NCBI GenBank assembly: GCA_036365455.1
Contig: JAWQUS010000022.1
Span: 3,720,001-3,784,000, forward strand
DNA from: Macrosoma leucophasiata
Taxonomy: Eukaryota; Arthropoda; Insecta; Lepidoptera; Hedylidae
DNA length: 64,000 nt
Direction: 5' to 3'
The position numbers and the translations under genes were made by a program. The notes under the pieces are model-generated. The model worked only from the letters and a program-made list of their open reading frames with translations. It did no database searches and had not been told where the DNA came from. Below, in pieces: positions 1 to 10,196 of the stretch. Positions within the stretch are counted from its first letter, which is position 1. Every line of letters begins with the position of its first letter.

Positions 1-336
1 CGTATTTTAGCTAAAGTGTTGCTAATCTCTCCTTTGTCTTTTTCTATCCTGCACATTTGACAGGCCATGACCAAATAGGTCGAGTTCTGTCTGATGGTGG
101 GGTCAAAAGTCTTAGGAATCGGCGTGCATGTATGAAGAGAATGATGAAGGTAGACGAGGCACGAGAGGTTTGTCCGAACCGGGATGTCTGGCGCTCTACA
201 CTCTCTGCCTACCCCGTTAGGGACCTGGCGTGAAGATTCATACATACATACATACACATTTGACAATGCAACTGACAAAGACAAAACATTCTATAGCTAA
301 AACGTATCTTATGTAGCACGTTTATGAATAAGGGGG
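1..336. mobile_element. MITE-Z, cut by window start and split by a LINE tail
   Basis: Matches the complete copies at 11003-11148 and 21459-21604, which begin CCCCCTTATTCATAAACG and end with its inverse. Here the left end lies outside the window and a LINE-A tail (63-254) sits inside. Flanking TTA at complete copies suggests a PIF/Harbinger-type target (inference). The right terminus is GAATAAGGGGG followed by TTA. Confidence 0.8.
63..254 (+). mobile_element. LINE-A tail (RTE-like), 5'-truncated
   Basis: Last ~190 bp of an RTE-like LINE: the end of the ORF, then a (TACA)n tail. Exact 11-bp target-site duplication CACATTTGACA at 52-62 and 255-265 proves insertion into MITE-Z. The same tail recurs 12 times in the window; the longest copy is 39112-39550. 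Confidence 0.9.
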
Positions 337-689
337 TTAGTATATATTTTATAGGGCTGTCCAAAAAAATGGGTTTAACAACGATCTCTCATTATAAACT
401 TATTGATTCCAGTAAATTCATAACAGGAACAGTAATATTAGGTTACAATCGTAGCGAACTCAATTATAACTTCAAACTTCCTGCATCGTATCTGGCGTGC
501 CGCCAAACGCTAGTCTGATCCGGGAAAATTCCACGAATATGACCATACATTTGTTTGCCTGACTTTGTCATCGAACAAGGTAAATTAATGTACATTGGTT
601 TCTTTGTCAAGTGACAAATCACGGAGTAATCAATCTCCGTGATTCTCAATCTCCGTGATTTGTCTTGGAGGTCTAAGGAGGTCAGATTC
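337..689. other. Unassigned AT-rich stretch
   Basis: No gene seen. A 16-bp local duplication (AATCTCCGTGATT core) lies at about 629-661, just before the minisatellite. Confidence 0.5.
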
Positions 690-1639
690 ATAAGTTAGAG
701 TTGCAATACCCAGGTAGAGATATCGCAGGGCAGATGTTCGGAGCCGTTCTGCTGCTGGAAGTGATGTTCTTGGTGACACTACTATTGGGAGTAGACATTT
801 GAGAAGACGGGAGCAATACCCCAGGGAGAAAATACTCACAAGTAAGAATTGCAGTTCATCGCTGGTCCAGGATAAATATTTGGAGCCGTTCTACTGCTGG
901 AAGGCGATTTTCCTGGTGACAGCACTATTGGGAGTAGACATTCGAGAAGACCGTAGCAATACACCAGAGAGAAAAACCTTATTAGTTATAAATGAAGTGT
1001 CCAGGCAGAAATATTGCTGGGCTGGTCTATGGTAAGATGCTCAGAGCCGTTCTGCTGCTAGAAGCTCAAGTTCCTGGTGACGGCACTAATGGGTGTAGAC
1101 GGGAGCAATACCTACACCAGGGAGAAAATACTCTCATGTAAGAATTGCAGTTCACCGCTGGTCCAGGATAAATATTCGGAGCCGTTCTGCTGCTGAACAA
1201 GTTTATGGTGACAGCACTATTGGGGGTAGATATTCGAGAAGACCGTAGGAATACACCAGAGAGAAACACCTCAAAAGTTATAATTGAAGTGCCTAGACAG
1301 AGATATTTCTGGGCTGATCCAGGGCAGATGCTCGGAGTTGTTCTTTTGCTGGAAGCCGATGCTAGTGATGATGGCACTATTGGGAGTAGATATTCATGAA
1401 GATACGAGGTATACACTAAGGAGATCAGACTCACAAGTTAGAATTGCAGTTCCCAGGCAGAGATATCGCAGGGCTGGTCCAGGGCAGATGCTCGGAGCCG
1501 TTCTGCTGCTGGAATCCCATGTTCCTGGTGACGGCGCCATTGTTCAAGGACCCGGTGGAACCTTTCGGACTGGAGTTGGTGGAAGACGGCTCACGCATCT
1601 GGGTGAAGAGGTCTGTCACCTGGTAATTTAAGAATATAT
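690..1639 (+). repeat. Six-unit ~150-bp minisatellite joined to a REP-B copy
   Basis: The block GAGCCGTTCTGCTGCTGG recurs at 741, 883, 1044, 1179, 1335 and 1495 (one base relaxed in some units), giving spacings of 142, 161, 135, 156 and 160 bp. Units 2 and 4 resemble each other, as do 3 and 5, so a ~296-bp dimer is the higher-order period. The array runs directly into REP-B at 1640, suggesting it is the internal part of the longer parent of REP-B. Open frames cross it on both strands but no protein family is recognisable. Confidence 0.75.
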
Positions 1640-1929
1640 TTACTGATGGTAGAGTTCCAGTGTTAGGAGCTCGAGGGCGTAGGCACCACCGCATTACCTA
1701 ATCTATCTGCCGCTAAATGGTAGTGTTCAGCACTATCGTGAACGGTTAGATGGAAATGTATGGCCACGTAATAACTATCACAGAGACAGAACACCTAAGG
1801 TCTCAAGGGTGGTAACGCATCTGCATTTTGACCCCTGGTTTTTGTGTAGATGTGTATAGGCTGCAGTCATCACTTAACATCAATGTGACTTGCATGCTTG
1901 TTTGCCACCTTCGTAACATTTAAAAAAAT
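1640..1929 (+). mobile_element. REP-B copy with its upstream extension
   Basis: REP-B is the commonest repeat here: about 290 bp, fixed start ACTGGTGGTAGAGCTCC, end TTTGCCACTTCCATTACAT plus an A run. The fixed start and A tail suggest a SINE or other non-autonomous retroelement, but I see no tRNA, 5S or 7SL head and target duplications are short or unclear. This copy is somewhat diverged and is the only one continuing upstream into the minisatellite. Confidence 0.8.
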
Positions 1930-2310
1930 ATGTTAAGAATCTATGAACCGTTATTCTTCTTTCATTGGAAAAAAGATTGGGCAAATTCATTTCGCGTGAA
2001 CTAAGTATATATAACAAAAAATTATGTTTCTCCCGTACTTCTCCTAGGGTATGGACTACAATACATGCATTTCTTTTTGCCTACCCCTTCAAGAAATTCA
2101 GGTAAGAAGTTAACTTCATGACGTAAAAACATAATCCCGAGCATCGCATCGTAAGATGATCCAAGCATCGTAATTAACACCCAAACGCCAAAATACCTAA
2201 TGAATTCTTCACAGCGGCTTCAAGTTTTGCACAGATTTGAGGTGAACGAACACTTATGTGTTTCGAACGAGTAGAACAAATCATTTTTTTTTAAATGTAC
2301 TTATTAATAG
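1930..2310. other. Unassigned AT-rich spacer
   Basis: No gene seen. It holds a short block (2225-2275) with GGTGAACG and TTCGAACGAGTAGAA that recurs at 2672-2710, so at least part is an old dispersed repeat. Confidence 0.4.
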
Positions 2311-2470
2311 GTGATAAGTCTTGGGAATCGGCGTGCATGTATCAAGAGAATGATGAAGGTACTCGTAGATGAGGCACGAGAGGTATGTCAGGACCGGGCT
2401 ATCTGGCGCTCTACACTCTCTGCTACCCCGTAAGGGACCTGGCGTGAAGATACATACACACACACACATA
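2311..2470 (+). mobile_element. LINE-A tail, 5'-truncated
   Basis: C-terminal coding end (GGAATCGGCGTGCATGTATC...) through the final stop region into a degenerate (CA/TACA)n tail. Likely imperfect target duplication around TACTTATTAA left and TACTTTTATTAA right. Confidence 0.8.
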
Positions 2471-2472
2471 CT

Positions 2473-3212
2473 TTTATTAACATTAAACTTCTTCCAATAA
2501 AAAATCCCCTGCCCGCCTCGAATCTGGAAGCAACCCAGAAATCATAGACTAGGTAGGTTTCTTTTCAGGCCTCAAGTTATGTCATAATGGCGACATGTGG
2601 TGGTCAGGTGTCTAATACTTAATTGGAAAGAAATATAACTCGCATACAAAGTAGTAGTACTTTTTTAAACTTATGGTGAACGCACACTAATGCGCTTCGA
2701 ACGAGTAGAATGAAACAAATTTGAAAAAACTTTATATTACTTTCTTCCCAATGAAAATCACCAGCTTTATTCATTCGACACATTGAGAACTCGAATTATT
2801 GTATAACATTGCCTGCGTACTACAAATCAAAATGCGTACCCGTTAATTGGGACCTTGGCGAGGTCAATAGATGTCGTGGAAGTTGATTTTGTTTGTGTAT
2901 TTTATACGATTCATTGATGAGCGGCCTCGTGTTCACAATTAGTTTTAAATGGCGTCTCATTTGTTGCAAACAGCGTCGGTCGTACCATGACCTTTTATTG
3001 TCAATAAACTGCTATTAGCGTCCCGTTCCTTCATATGCACTCTCATAAAGACAAATGAAACAAACTTTTGTCAAATCCTAAACTAAATAGCCGCGTCTAC
3101 ACCAAACGCTCGGGCGAGGCAGGTTCGTGAGCGAAATGCTCGGTCGGTGTGGAAGTGGCTCGGGGTTGTGCAGGCGCACGGCGGCTCGGTCTAGCATGGC
3201 TGAGGGCCGAGC
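2473..3212. other. Unassigned stretch
   Basis: No coding signal. 2672-2710 repeats the block at 2225-2275. A GC-rich patch at 3090-3200 (CGCTCGGGCGAGGC and similar) looks like a degraded element end but has no second copy here. Confidence 0.4.
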
Positions 3213-3422
3213 TGAGCCTACAAAAGAGACAATGGGCTAGTTTCGACTTCGTAGAGCGTTATATCTGCTGCACACTGCTTACGTAAGCACTGATTGTCCG
3301 GTGAAAACTTGATCAAAATTGTCGACTAATGTCACATAGGTTTATACGAAAGACAACGCTCTACAGACCCGAATTCTCCTTCCTAAGGTCGATGAGCAAT
3401 ATTTTTTGTTGGATATTGTACC
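3213..3422. mobile_element. MITE-C, left end lost
   Basis: MITE-C is a ~240-bp palindromic element with ends TACAGTGCTCAACAAG and inner arms containing TAGAGCGTTATCTCT and its inverse. TA flanks and a CAGTG start suggest a Tc1/mariner-derived MITE (inference). This copy keeps both inner arms and the right end. Confidence 0.75.
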
Positions 3423-3462
3423 GGCTCCTATCGGCTCCTGTCTGTAACTCACGAACAAGTCG

Positions 3463-3729
3463 AAAATCGGTCGCGGCGGACCCGAGGAGAGTAGCCATAG
3501 CGTGTATTTCCGATGCAAAACAGTTTGTCATTTTTTTTGCGGGAGGAAATGCGTGCGACACTCACGCACACTACAAAAATCGTCTATTGCTACGAAACTC
3601 ACACCTTGACTTTAACAAAATACAGAAACTATTCCACGCAAATATTTAAACATCTAGGCCCATTTGGGCTTGTACTTTGACAGAGGGGAAAGCCTGCATA
3701 TAGCTACTCCCCTCCGGTGTTGCTCTATG
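3463..3729. mobile_element. MITE-E, left terminus lost
   Basis: MITE-E is ~290 bp with inverted ends CATAGAGCAAC...GTTGCTCTATG and 8-9 bp target duplications elsewhere. This copy starts inside the left arm (GGTCGCGGCGGACC) and ends GTTGCTCTATG; it is fused directly to the RTE fragment on its right. Confidence 0.75.
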
Positions 3730-3731
3730 CT

Positions 3732-4515
3732 CGTTGTTGACGATTACTTATACCTGGGATAAATAGACCAGTAAGTTAAGTCCAACATCGAGAAAGTCGT
3801 CAATTGCTGAATCCAACTTGGTTGGGCCGCGTTAGAGAAGCTACGATATATCTTGTCCAATTACCGAAATGTCTCAAGTTCAAGGCGTTTTCAGTGGTCA
3901 CACAGAACCGAAACGTCGCTGATAAAATGCCTCGTAAGAAGGCTCAAAGAAGCGCGCATGGCCCCGCGGCTGGTGTGGATCATAAGCGATCTACTCGGTT
4001 AAGCACTACGGGCGCGGTCGGGTAGTGTGATGGGTGACCGCTAGTGGTAAATTAAATGCGTGTTTCCGTGCTTTGGAGGGCACGTTAAGCCGTCGGTCCC
4101 GGTTGCTATCGATAGATAGCAGTCGTTAAACCTTGTCGGAGGCCTTATGGACGGTTTGCAAACATCCGACAGCGGGTTGGCCACTAACCCACCCACCTCC
4201 ACCAATCCGCAGTGGAGCAGCGCCTTTTTTTGGGAGGAGGCCTGGAGCTTACTCCTCCCAAAAAAAGGGGAGAGAAACTCGTGCCTAGCCGTGGGACGTA
4301 TAATGGGTTGCCATTATTAAGAAGGCTCAAGGTCATGCAGAGAACAGTCGAAAGAGATATGCTCGGCGTTTCGCTAGGAGATAGCATCAGAAACGAACGA
4401 ACGCATTAGAACTTATAGTGAAACGAAGGTGGCTGAGGACAGGGTCCGTAGCTCGAAGGACCGATGACCGTTTGGGCAGAAGAGTTCTCGAGTGGCGACC
4501 GTGTACCAGTATTAT
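3732..4515 (+). pseudogene. RTE LINE ORF2 fragment split by SINE-D
   Basis: 3732-3947 encodes a degraded version of the RTE segment after the reverse transcriptase (DDYLYLG, then IQLGWAA-like residues across frames). 4318-4515 continues with RRLKVMQRTVERDMLGVSL, which fits the RTE 'RRLRVTQRAMERAMLGVSLR' region. Stops and frameshifts make it dead. The same region exists in the RTE copy at 61755-62470 (DDYVYLGQTVQLGRS). Confidence 0.8.
3948..4317 (+). mobile_element. SINE-D, 5S rRNA-derived SINE, full length
   Basis: The head matches the 3' half of 5S rRNA: GGTTAAGCACTACGGGCGCG...GATGGGTGACCGC corresponds to the internal pol III control region (box A, intermediate element, box C). A body with GGTTGCTATCGATAGATAGC follows, then a LINE-like 3' end (CAGTGGGACGTATAATGGG in other copies) and an ATT tail. 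Exact 13-bp target duplication TAAGAAGGCTCAA at 3935-3947 and 4318-4330 fixes both ends at 370 bp. Known 5S-headed SINEs are called SINE3. Confidence 0.88.
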
Positions 4516-4518
4516 GTT

Positions 4519-4772
4519 ATGTATGTATCTTCACGCCGAGTCTCTCACGGGGTAGGCGGAGTGCGGAGCGCCAGATATCCCGGTCCTGACACACCTCACG
4601 TGCTTTTCCTACATTCATCATTCTCTTCATACATGCACGCCGATTCCAAAGACTTTTGACCCCACTCTCAGACAGTACTCGACCTATTTGGTCACGGTGA
4701 GTCAGTCTTGGCCTTCCTGGGCCTCTGCAACCATCCACATTAGCATTGTATCTGTTTAGTCATTCGCTAACC
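4519..4772 (-). mobile_element. LINE-A tail, minus strand
   Basis: Reverse-strand C-terminal ORF remnant (GRPRLTHRDQIGRVLSESGVK) and (TACA)n tail at the low-coordinate end. 5'-truncated near residues RMTKQI. Confidence 0.85.
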
Positions 4773-4779
4773 GGTATTA

Positions 4780-6650
4780 AACCAACTCGTATTAGTTATA
4801 TGTCAAGTTTGTATACTTATTATTAGGTACTCTCTTTTTTATTTTTACAGCATATTAAAGTAAGACACGTTTTATAAAAGCAGATAATAATAATATGCCA
4901 AGGAGTACTACAGATATCGCAGCACTTTTATATTTTTTTAACGGGTAAATCAAGTTGAAATATCGGGCAGTTTCACTTATCCCTACTCCAAACTCCAAAC
5001 CAACGCGGGTATGGCATATCATCAATAGTAGGAGAGCATAAGAGGGGCTATTTGGATTTAGATACTCGAGCTCGTCAGACCTAAAGTCGGTCTTTTTCGG
5101 TACGGACTAAATTGACACATGCAAATGTCAATTTCCAAAATAATGATACCAGCTTTCTAGTATTAGTGTTGTACGATACCGGTTTTAAGAATCGTTACTT
5201 TTTACTTTACCACATAATTTTATTATTATTTGACAATAGACAAATCTTTTAAAATTAGGGTTACTATGAAGTATCACAGATTTAATTTAAATTACTTATT
5301 GCACTAAGTAAACACGACAATTATTTATTTGTTGTTGAAGAATACGCAATAACAAGTTTTTAACAGGAACGACACAAGAAATAGGTCGATGTACTGTAGC
5401 TATCAATGCATTAAAAACGAAAATACGGCGCCATTTTGAATACATACACGGCATTCGTCCTTCAACTTCCGAAATGCGATTTCACGGGCAAAAACATGGT
5501 AATGAACGCGTTCATTATGTCCACACCGAAAACTATACAGAATCTCCAGCCGAAACGCCGAAGAAAAACGAATGTGTGACTTCGTCAAGTGACTCCCCAG
5601 CGCTGGAAAAATTATATTAAACATGTACCCACTAATAATTGAAGTTGAGAAATAAATGTGTACTCTTGGCCATATTGACATTGACTATCTCTACCAAATC
5701 TATTTTCTCGTTCGGGTTCAAATCGGTTTTCCATATAGGCTAAGGGGGCATAACGTCTCTGAGGTCAGTTGTTGTGAAAATTACAATAAGTATTACAGAA
5801 AAATAATCCCAATTTATTTTGCAATCGACCCTCAACTACACCTTCAAAATACTGTATTAAAACTCCTACCTCCACCTCTAATTTACGCGCATAAAACACA
5901 TCTATAAAAAACGATACAAATGGGTATTCCCCGAAACAGGTGGCCGGTCTCGCCAAAACAAAACGCCATTAGCGTCAGTGTCGTGTGACGTTTGCTGATC
6001 CGATCAATATGCCAAGTCCTCGTTCCAGTTAAATATGAATACCTTCGTACATTACCCCTGGTGACAAAAAAAAAAAAGATAATACTATGGGGTCGCATAC
6101 GTTACGAGAAATCGTTACGATCAATGCGTACTGCAACGATAAAATCGTTTATAATTTATCCTTTTTTTTTTTGTATTTTTTTTGTTTTGCCCGTAGTTTT
6201 GGGGTAAAACGATGACAATTTTTCCCTATTTTCGAAATACTCTGCTGGGGAAACGGAAATAAATGAATCGTCCTGTCTACGAACAGTCCAAAGGCAAATA
6301 GGTGGTAGGAGAACGATTGCTGCACCGTGATGGTTGGTGATATTTAAGGCAGCATAGAAAATCTCTCAATTGTACTTAAACAAAAGATGTTCTTTTTAAT
6401 TAAGATAGCGTAGTACAGATTCTGAATACAACAGACAGCTAACAACATACTAGTCGCAGGCAACAAAAACAAAATTATCTTTAAACATAGCTCACAGCCG
6501 ATGGTCGCTCGTAATTTGCATTGAAAAGATTTGAAAGGTATGTTTTACGCGTTTGACGCGAATAAGTGTGATGAGACAATAGATAGAATTGTAGGTAGTA
6601 CCTATAGTCCATGGACGTAAGACGTGACTGTATAAATATTTCTTCTATTG
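4780..6650. other. 1.9-kb stretch with no recognised gene
   Basis: AT-rich sequence with scattered open frames of 60-90 codons that show no family resemblance. A short fragment of TIR-T (GGATTTA, ACTCGAGCTCGTCAGA) lies at about 5025-5090. 6625-6665 resembles 8080-8120 (GAGTGACTCGC / GGGTGACTCGC). Confidence 0.4.
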
Positions 6651-6816
6651 AAAGACGAGTGACTCGCTACATTTTTTACTGGTAGAAGAGTTTGTGTAGG
6701 AGCGGCGTAGACACTACCGCATTACCTAATCTATCTGTCGCCAAATGGTAGTATTCAGAACTATCGTGTTCCGGTTAGATGGTAATGTATGGTCCTGTAA
6801 TAACTATCACAGGCAT

Positions 6817-7040
6817 AAATAAATAAATTAAAATACGCGTACACTCACAGCTCCACATTAGGTATTATATAAACCGGTGGATGCCGTTGTACACATACAA
6901 CACATGCACAAACACCCAGACCCGGAACAAATATAAATATTTGTTGCATCTGTAGGCCATACAAATATTTGTTCTGGTGCGGGGATCGAACCCGCGAATC
7001 AAACGGTGGTTTCGCACCGCTGGACTAACCGGGTCGTCGT
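6817..7040 (-). mobile_element. SINE-L, tRNA-derived SINE
   Basis: On the minus strand it begins with a tRNA-like head: box A TTAGTCCAGCGGTG, box B GGGTTCGATCCCCGC. The body carries CAAATATTTGT blocks and the GGGTCTGGGTGTTTGTG motif, and it ends in an AT-rich tail. Other copies are at 28097-28305 and 28941-29144. Confidence 0.85.
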
Positions 7041-7042
7041 CA

Positions 7043-7360
7043 ACATAATAATAATAATAAAAACATTTTTATTTACCAAAATCAAAAAATACAGATGATG
7101 ACATAAAAATATATAGGTAATAACACAATACTACAAGTAATGGTACCTTATACTAGGACAATATTCTATATAATTACTTTGTTGCATAAATCTGTACTTA
7201 ATTATAGCTCTGTCTCTTAAACTAGGGTTACCTGTATTTTAAGAGACAGTTTTCATAATGACCTTCCCAATATATGATTTAAGCAAGCTCCGATATAAAA
7301 TGTTACAAATGGTAATTATAATTACATACCTACATACTATCTAATAAGTAAATTAAGTAT

Positions 7361-7403
<43 letters not shown>

Positions 7404-7962
7404 GGTGTGTAATGTGAGCGTGCGTGTCTGTAAGGATAGAATATGATTGAGCAAAAGTGCATGTAAATAATGTGGCGTGGAATATTTATGATTTATTTAA
7501 GTACATTATATTCATTTATTGATTTAACGACTTAATAATTTAAAATCGAACAGAATTATCACGTTCAACCAAATAAGTCAAGATAGACTCAATGGAGGCA
7601 TAGTCTTTCGTTAATAGCCACTCTGTCACTTTAGATTTCACGGTGTGTTTATTTATGTTAAGTATGTTCAGGTGGTTATGAATTTCTTTGTAAATATGAG
7701 TGCTTAGTATGTAATATTGATGTTTTGCGAAAGATGTTTTGTGTTGAGCACTCGGAAAAATAACCTTTCGTTTATTTGGATCCGGTGGTAATAGATCACC
7801 GTGTTTTTTAAGGATCGAATTGAGTACAAAGAGCTGACGAACTGTAAGTACTTTGCTCTCAGAATACAGTTGCGTGGTTGGATACTTGTAGGGTTTTCGT
7901 AGCATTACTTTGAGTATGGCTCTTTGTGCTCTTTCCATACTTAGCAACTTAGGTCTCATAGA
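7043..7962 (-). mobile_element. Jockey-like LINE 3' end with ORF2 C-terminus
   Basis: Minus-strand coding from about 7962 to 7540 reads RPKLLSMERAQRAILKVMLR and then KPYKYPTTQLYSE, SKVLTVRQLF; ERAQRAILKV...YPT..LY.ES.VL..RQL is typical of the jockey/CR1-group ORF2 C-terminus. A ~500-bp 3' UTR with a (GT)n tract follows, ending in a TTA-repeat tail at 7043. The longer open frame to 8031 is a chimera: its first ~24 residues are antisense REP-B. 5'-truncated, so not autonomous. Confidence 0.75.
7359..7398. repeat. (GT)n microsatellite
   Basis: About 19 GT dinucleotides inside the 3' UTR of the LINE at 7043-7962. Confidence 0.95.
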
Positions 7963-8145
7963 TGTATATAGGTTACAGTCATCACTTAACATCAATGTGA
8001 GCTGCATGCTTGTTTGCCACCTTCCATACATAAGAAATTACCATTTTCGACTTGTCAACTTATTCTCGCCGGTACGGTACGGTCTAAATATTTCTAGTAT
8101 TTCTACTTGTAGTAGACGGGTGACTCGCCACACTACGACTTTACT

Positions 8146-8754
8146 CTGAGCAAACAACAGTGCTCAGCAATAAATATTGCACATAGAGCCTAGGAAGGAG
8201 ACTTCGGCTTATTTCGGGACTGTAGAGCGTTATCTCTATCGCACCGTACCTATTTGACGTTTTGACGACATGGGTGGTGTAGATCGTAAGCGATCTCCTC
8301 GGTTAAGCACTACGGGCGCGGTCGGGTAGTGTGATGAGTGACCGCTAGTGGCAAATTAAATGCGCGTTTCCGTGCTTCGGAGGGCACGTTAAGCCGTCGG
8401 TCCCGGTTGCTATCGATGGATAGCAGTCGTTAAACCTTGTCGGAGGCCTTATGGGCGGTTTGAAAGCATCTGACAGTGGGTTGGCCACTAACCCACCCAC
8501 CTCCACCAATCCGCATTGGAGCAGCGTGGTGGAGTAAGCTCCAGGCCTCCCCCCAAAAAAGGGGAGAGACTCGTGCCCAGCAGTGGGACGTATAATGGGT
8601 TGCCATTATTATTATTATTTATTATTATGATCAAGTTTTGACCAATACCGGACTGTCAGTGCTTACGTAGGCAGTGTGTAACAGATATAACGCTCTACGA
8701 AGTCGAAACGAGCCGATCGCCTCTTTTGCAGGCTCGATGTGCAGTATCAATTGT
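8146..8754. mobile_element. MITE-C, split by SINE-D
   Basis: ACAGTGCTCAGCAATAAATA at the left, inverse arms ending TTGTTGAGTAC at the right, inserted in MITE-O. The centre (GATCAAGTTTTGACCAATAC) is displaced to 8629 by SINE-D. Confidence 0.8.
8271..8628 (+). mobile_element. SINE-D, 5S-derived, inside MITE-C
   Basis: Head with GGTTAAGCACTACGGGCGCG and GATGAGTGACCGC, same body as 3948-4317, 3' end CAGCAGTGGGACGTATAATG and an (ATT)n tail. The first ~20 bp of the head are missing compared with 3948-4317. Innermost layer of the nest. Confidence 0.85.
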
Positions 8755-8875
8755 TGAGTACAGGACGTTTAGAACTGTCAAAACCCATACTGCATTGACA
8801 GTTCTATGCTCAAATTGAAGTTGTAGTGCGGGCTGCGAATCTCACATTTCGTCTTGAAAGCAACTTTACTGTGAG

Positions 8876-9336
8876 ATTTCCTTAGTTCCTTACTAATATA
8901 TACTCGTATTTACAACGAAGTTAAGGGGAAAAATATCATAGATCAGTACATAATAGTAAGGAGTACCTAAGGAGACTACAATTTAAGAGTACAAAGTAAG
9001 GCTCGACACGCACTTGCCGGTTTTATGTCATAAAAGCGACAAACTCTTTAGTTTTATTATTAAATATACGTAGATATTGTAACATAAATTATAAAACATA
9101 TATTTGGCAATAGAACAAAAAGACAACCACGTGCTAAACGCGTGCTGTGAGAGGAATTAGTTATTTTTAAATATAAATCATTATTCATACAGAATACATG
9201 CCAAAATCCGAGGTAAATGACTTTCATGTGGTGTTAAAACATAACGCTACTCTTTTATTTGCTCAATGGGGTAAGCAGAACTACATGCCTATATACATTC
9301 ACTACATAAGGCAGCACCTAGTGGAACACTTAGCCT
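8876..9336. other. Unassigned AT-rich stretch
   Basis: No gene seen. GGCTCGACACGCACTTGCCG at about 9000 is the terminal block of the REP-BB family (reverse), isolated here. Confidence 0.4.
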
Positions 9337-9520
9337 GTGTTGCATCACGATAATTGTGAAAGTTAAAGTTATTGTAACATTTTACATCCTTCCCTAACTT
9401 TAACAGATTTCTTTGAGTTAGAGAAGGATGTAAAAAGTAAAAAGAAATAAATAAATAAAAAAAACGTATTAATTCCATAACAATAACTTTACCTTTAACA
9501 AATATCGTGGTGCAACTCGG
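9337..9520. mobile_element. MITE-N with internal insertion
   Basis: Palindromic element: ends TTGCATCACGATAATTGTGA and ATATCGTGGTGCAAC, centre with ACATCCTTCCCTAAC and its inverse AGTTAGAGAAGGATGT. A2-T2-rich filler separates the right arm. The cleanest copy is 50328-50514. Confidence 0.65.
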
Positions 9521-9649
9521 GCTTAAGAAACACAAGTATTTGTCTAGTACGGAAGATGGCGTATGATCGTGCTGAATCGCACATATGAAGTTTTCTAACG
9601 AGTTGCCCTATATACAACGAATAGAACACGAAGGGAAAGACGTCCAGAC

Positions 9650-9900
9650 GTCCAGAGCTGGACAAATGCCTTTCCCAACGATAGCATAGTACGTCATTTG
9701 GGGAGAATATGGCCATAATCGCCACGCTTGGCATGCGAATTGGCGATCACAGTGGCGGTAGTATTATCGCGAGAGGCTGCTACACATCCCACGTTGTTGC
9801 ATTTATTAACGCCCTATTCCAATGATTTAATCGCTACTGTTCGGTTGACTCACTGCACTAGAGGAAGAAATCTCCTCCTCTAGTGGGCGGTGGGGTCATC
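9650..9900 (-). repeat. REP-J copy (RTE-like 3' region)
   Basis: Shares CCATAATCGCCACGCTTGGC and the block CGCCCTATTCCAATG with copies near 29750, 31812 and 49785. The edge GTCCAGAGCTGGAC resembles the 3' terminus of RTE elements, so it may be an RTE-related tail on the minus strand (inference). Right end carries an imperfect palindrome CACTAGAGGAAG...CTCCTCTAGTG. Confidence 0.45.
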
Positions 9901-9957
9901 ACGTCCCAACGCATTCGAATTACTACACATGTACTCGAATTACTCGGATATATAAAG

Positions 9958-10196
9958 TACTCAGCAATAAATGCCCACAAAAGAGACAATCGGCTAATTT
10001 CGACTTCGTAGAGCGTTATCTCTGCTGCACACTGCCTACGTAGGCACTCACAGTCCGTTATTGGTCAAAGCTTGATCAAAGTGGTCGACAAACGTCAGAT
10101 AGATAAGGTGCGAAAGAGATAACGCTCTACAGTCCCGAAAAAAGCCGAATTCTCTTTCCTAAGGTCGATGTGCAATATTTCTTATTGGATACTGTA
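9958..10196. mobile_element. MITE-C, near complete
   Basis: Both arms present: GACTTCGTAGAGCGTTATCT and its inverse AGATAACGCTCTACAGTCCC, right end TTCTTATTGGATACTGTA. Confidence 0.8.

Larger units (their letters stand above)
6677..8035 (+). mobile_element. REP-B split by SINE-L and a LINE
   Basis: The 5' half is at 6677-6816 and the last ~75 bp at 7963-8035 (ATCACTTAACATCAATGTGA). Between them lie SINE-L (6817-7040) and a minus-strand LINE (7043-7962); the middle of REP-B is missing. Confidence 0.75.
8107..8875. mobile_element. MITE-O, split by MITE-C
   Basis: Left arm GCCACACTACGACTTTACTC ends at ~8145. The right part resumes at ~8755 with AGAACTGTCAAAACCCAT and ends GCGAATCTCAC at ~8860. 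The intact copy is 45319-45449. Outer layer of a three-level nest. Confidence 0.75.

Noticed and set aside
3948..4317. 5S rRNA gene
   Set aside because: Only the 3' half with the control region matches, followed by a SINE body and a target duplication; six dispersed copies.
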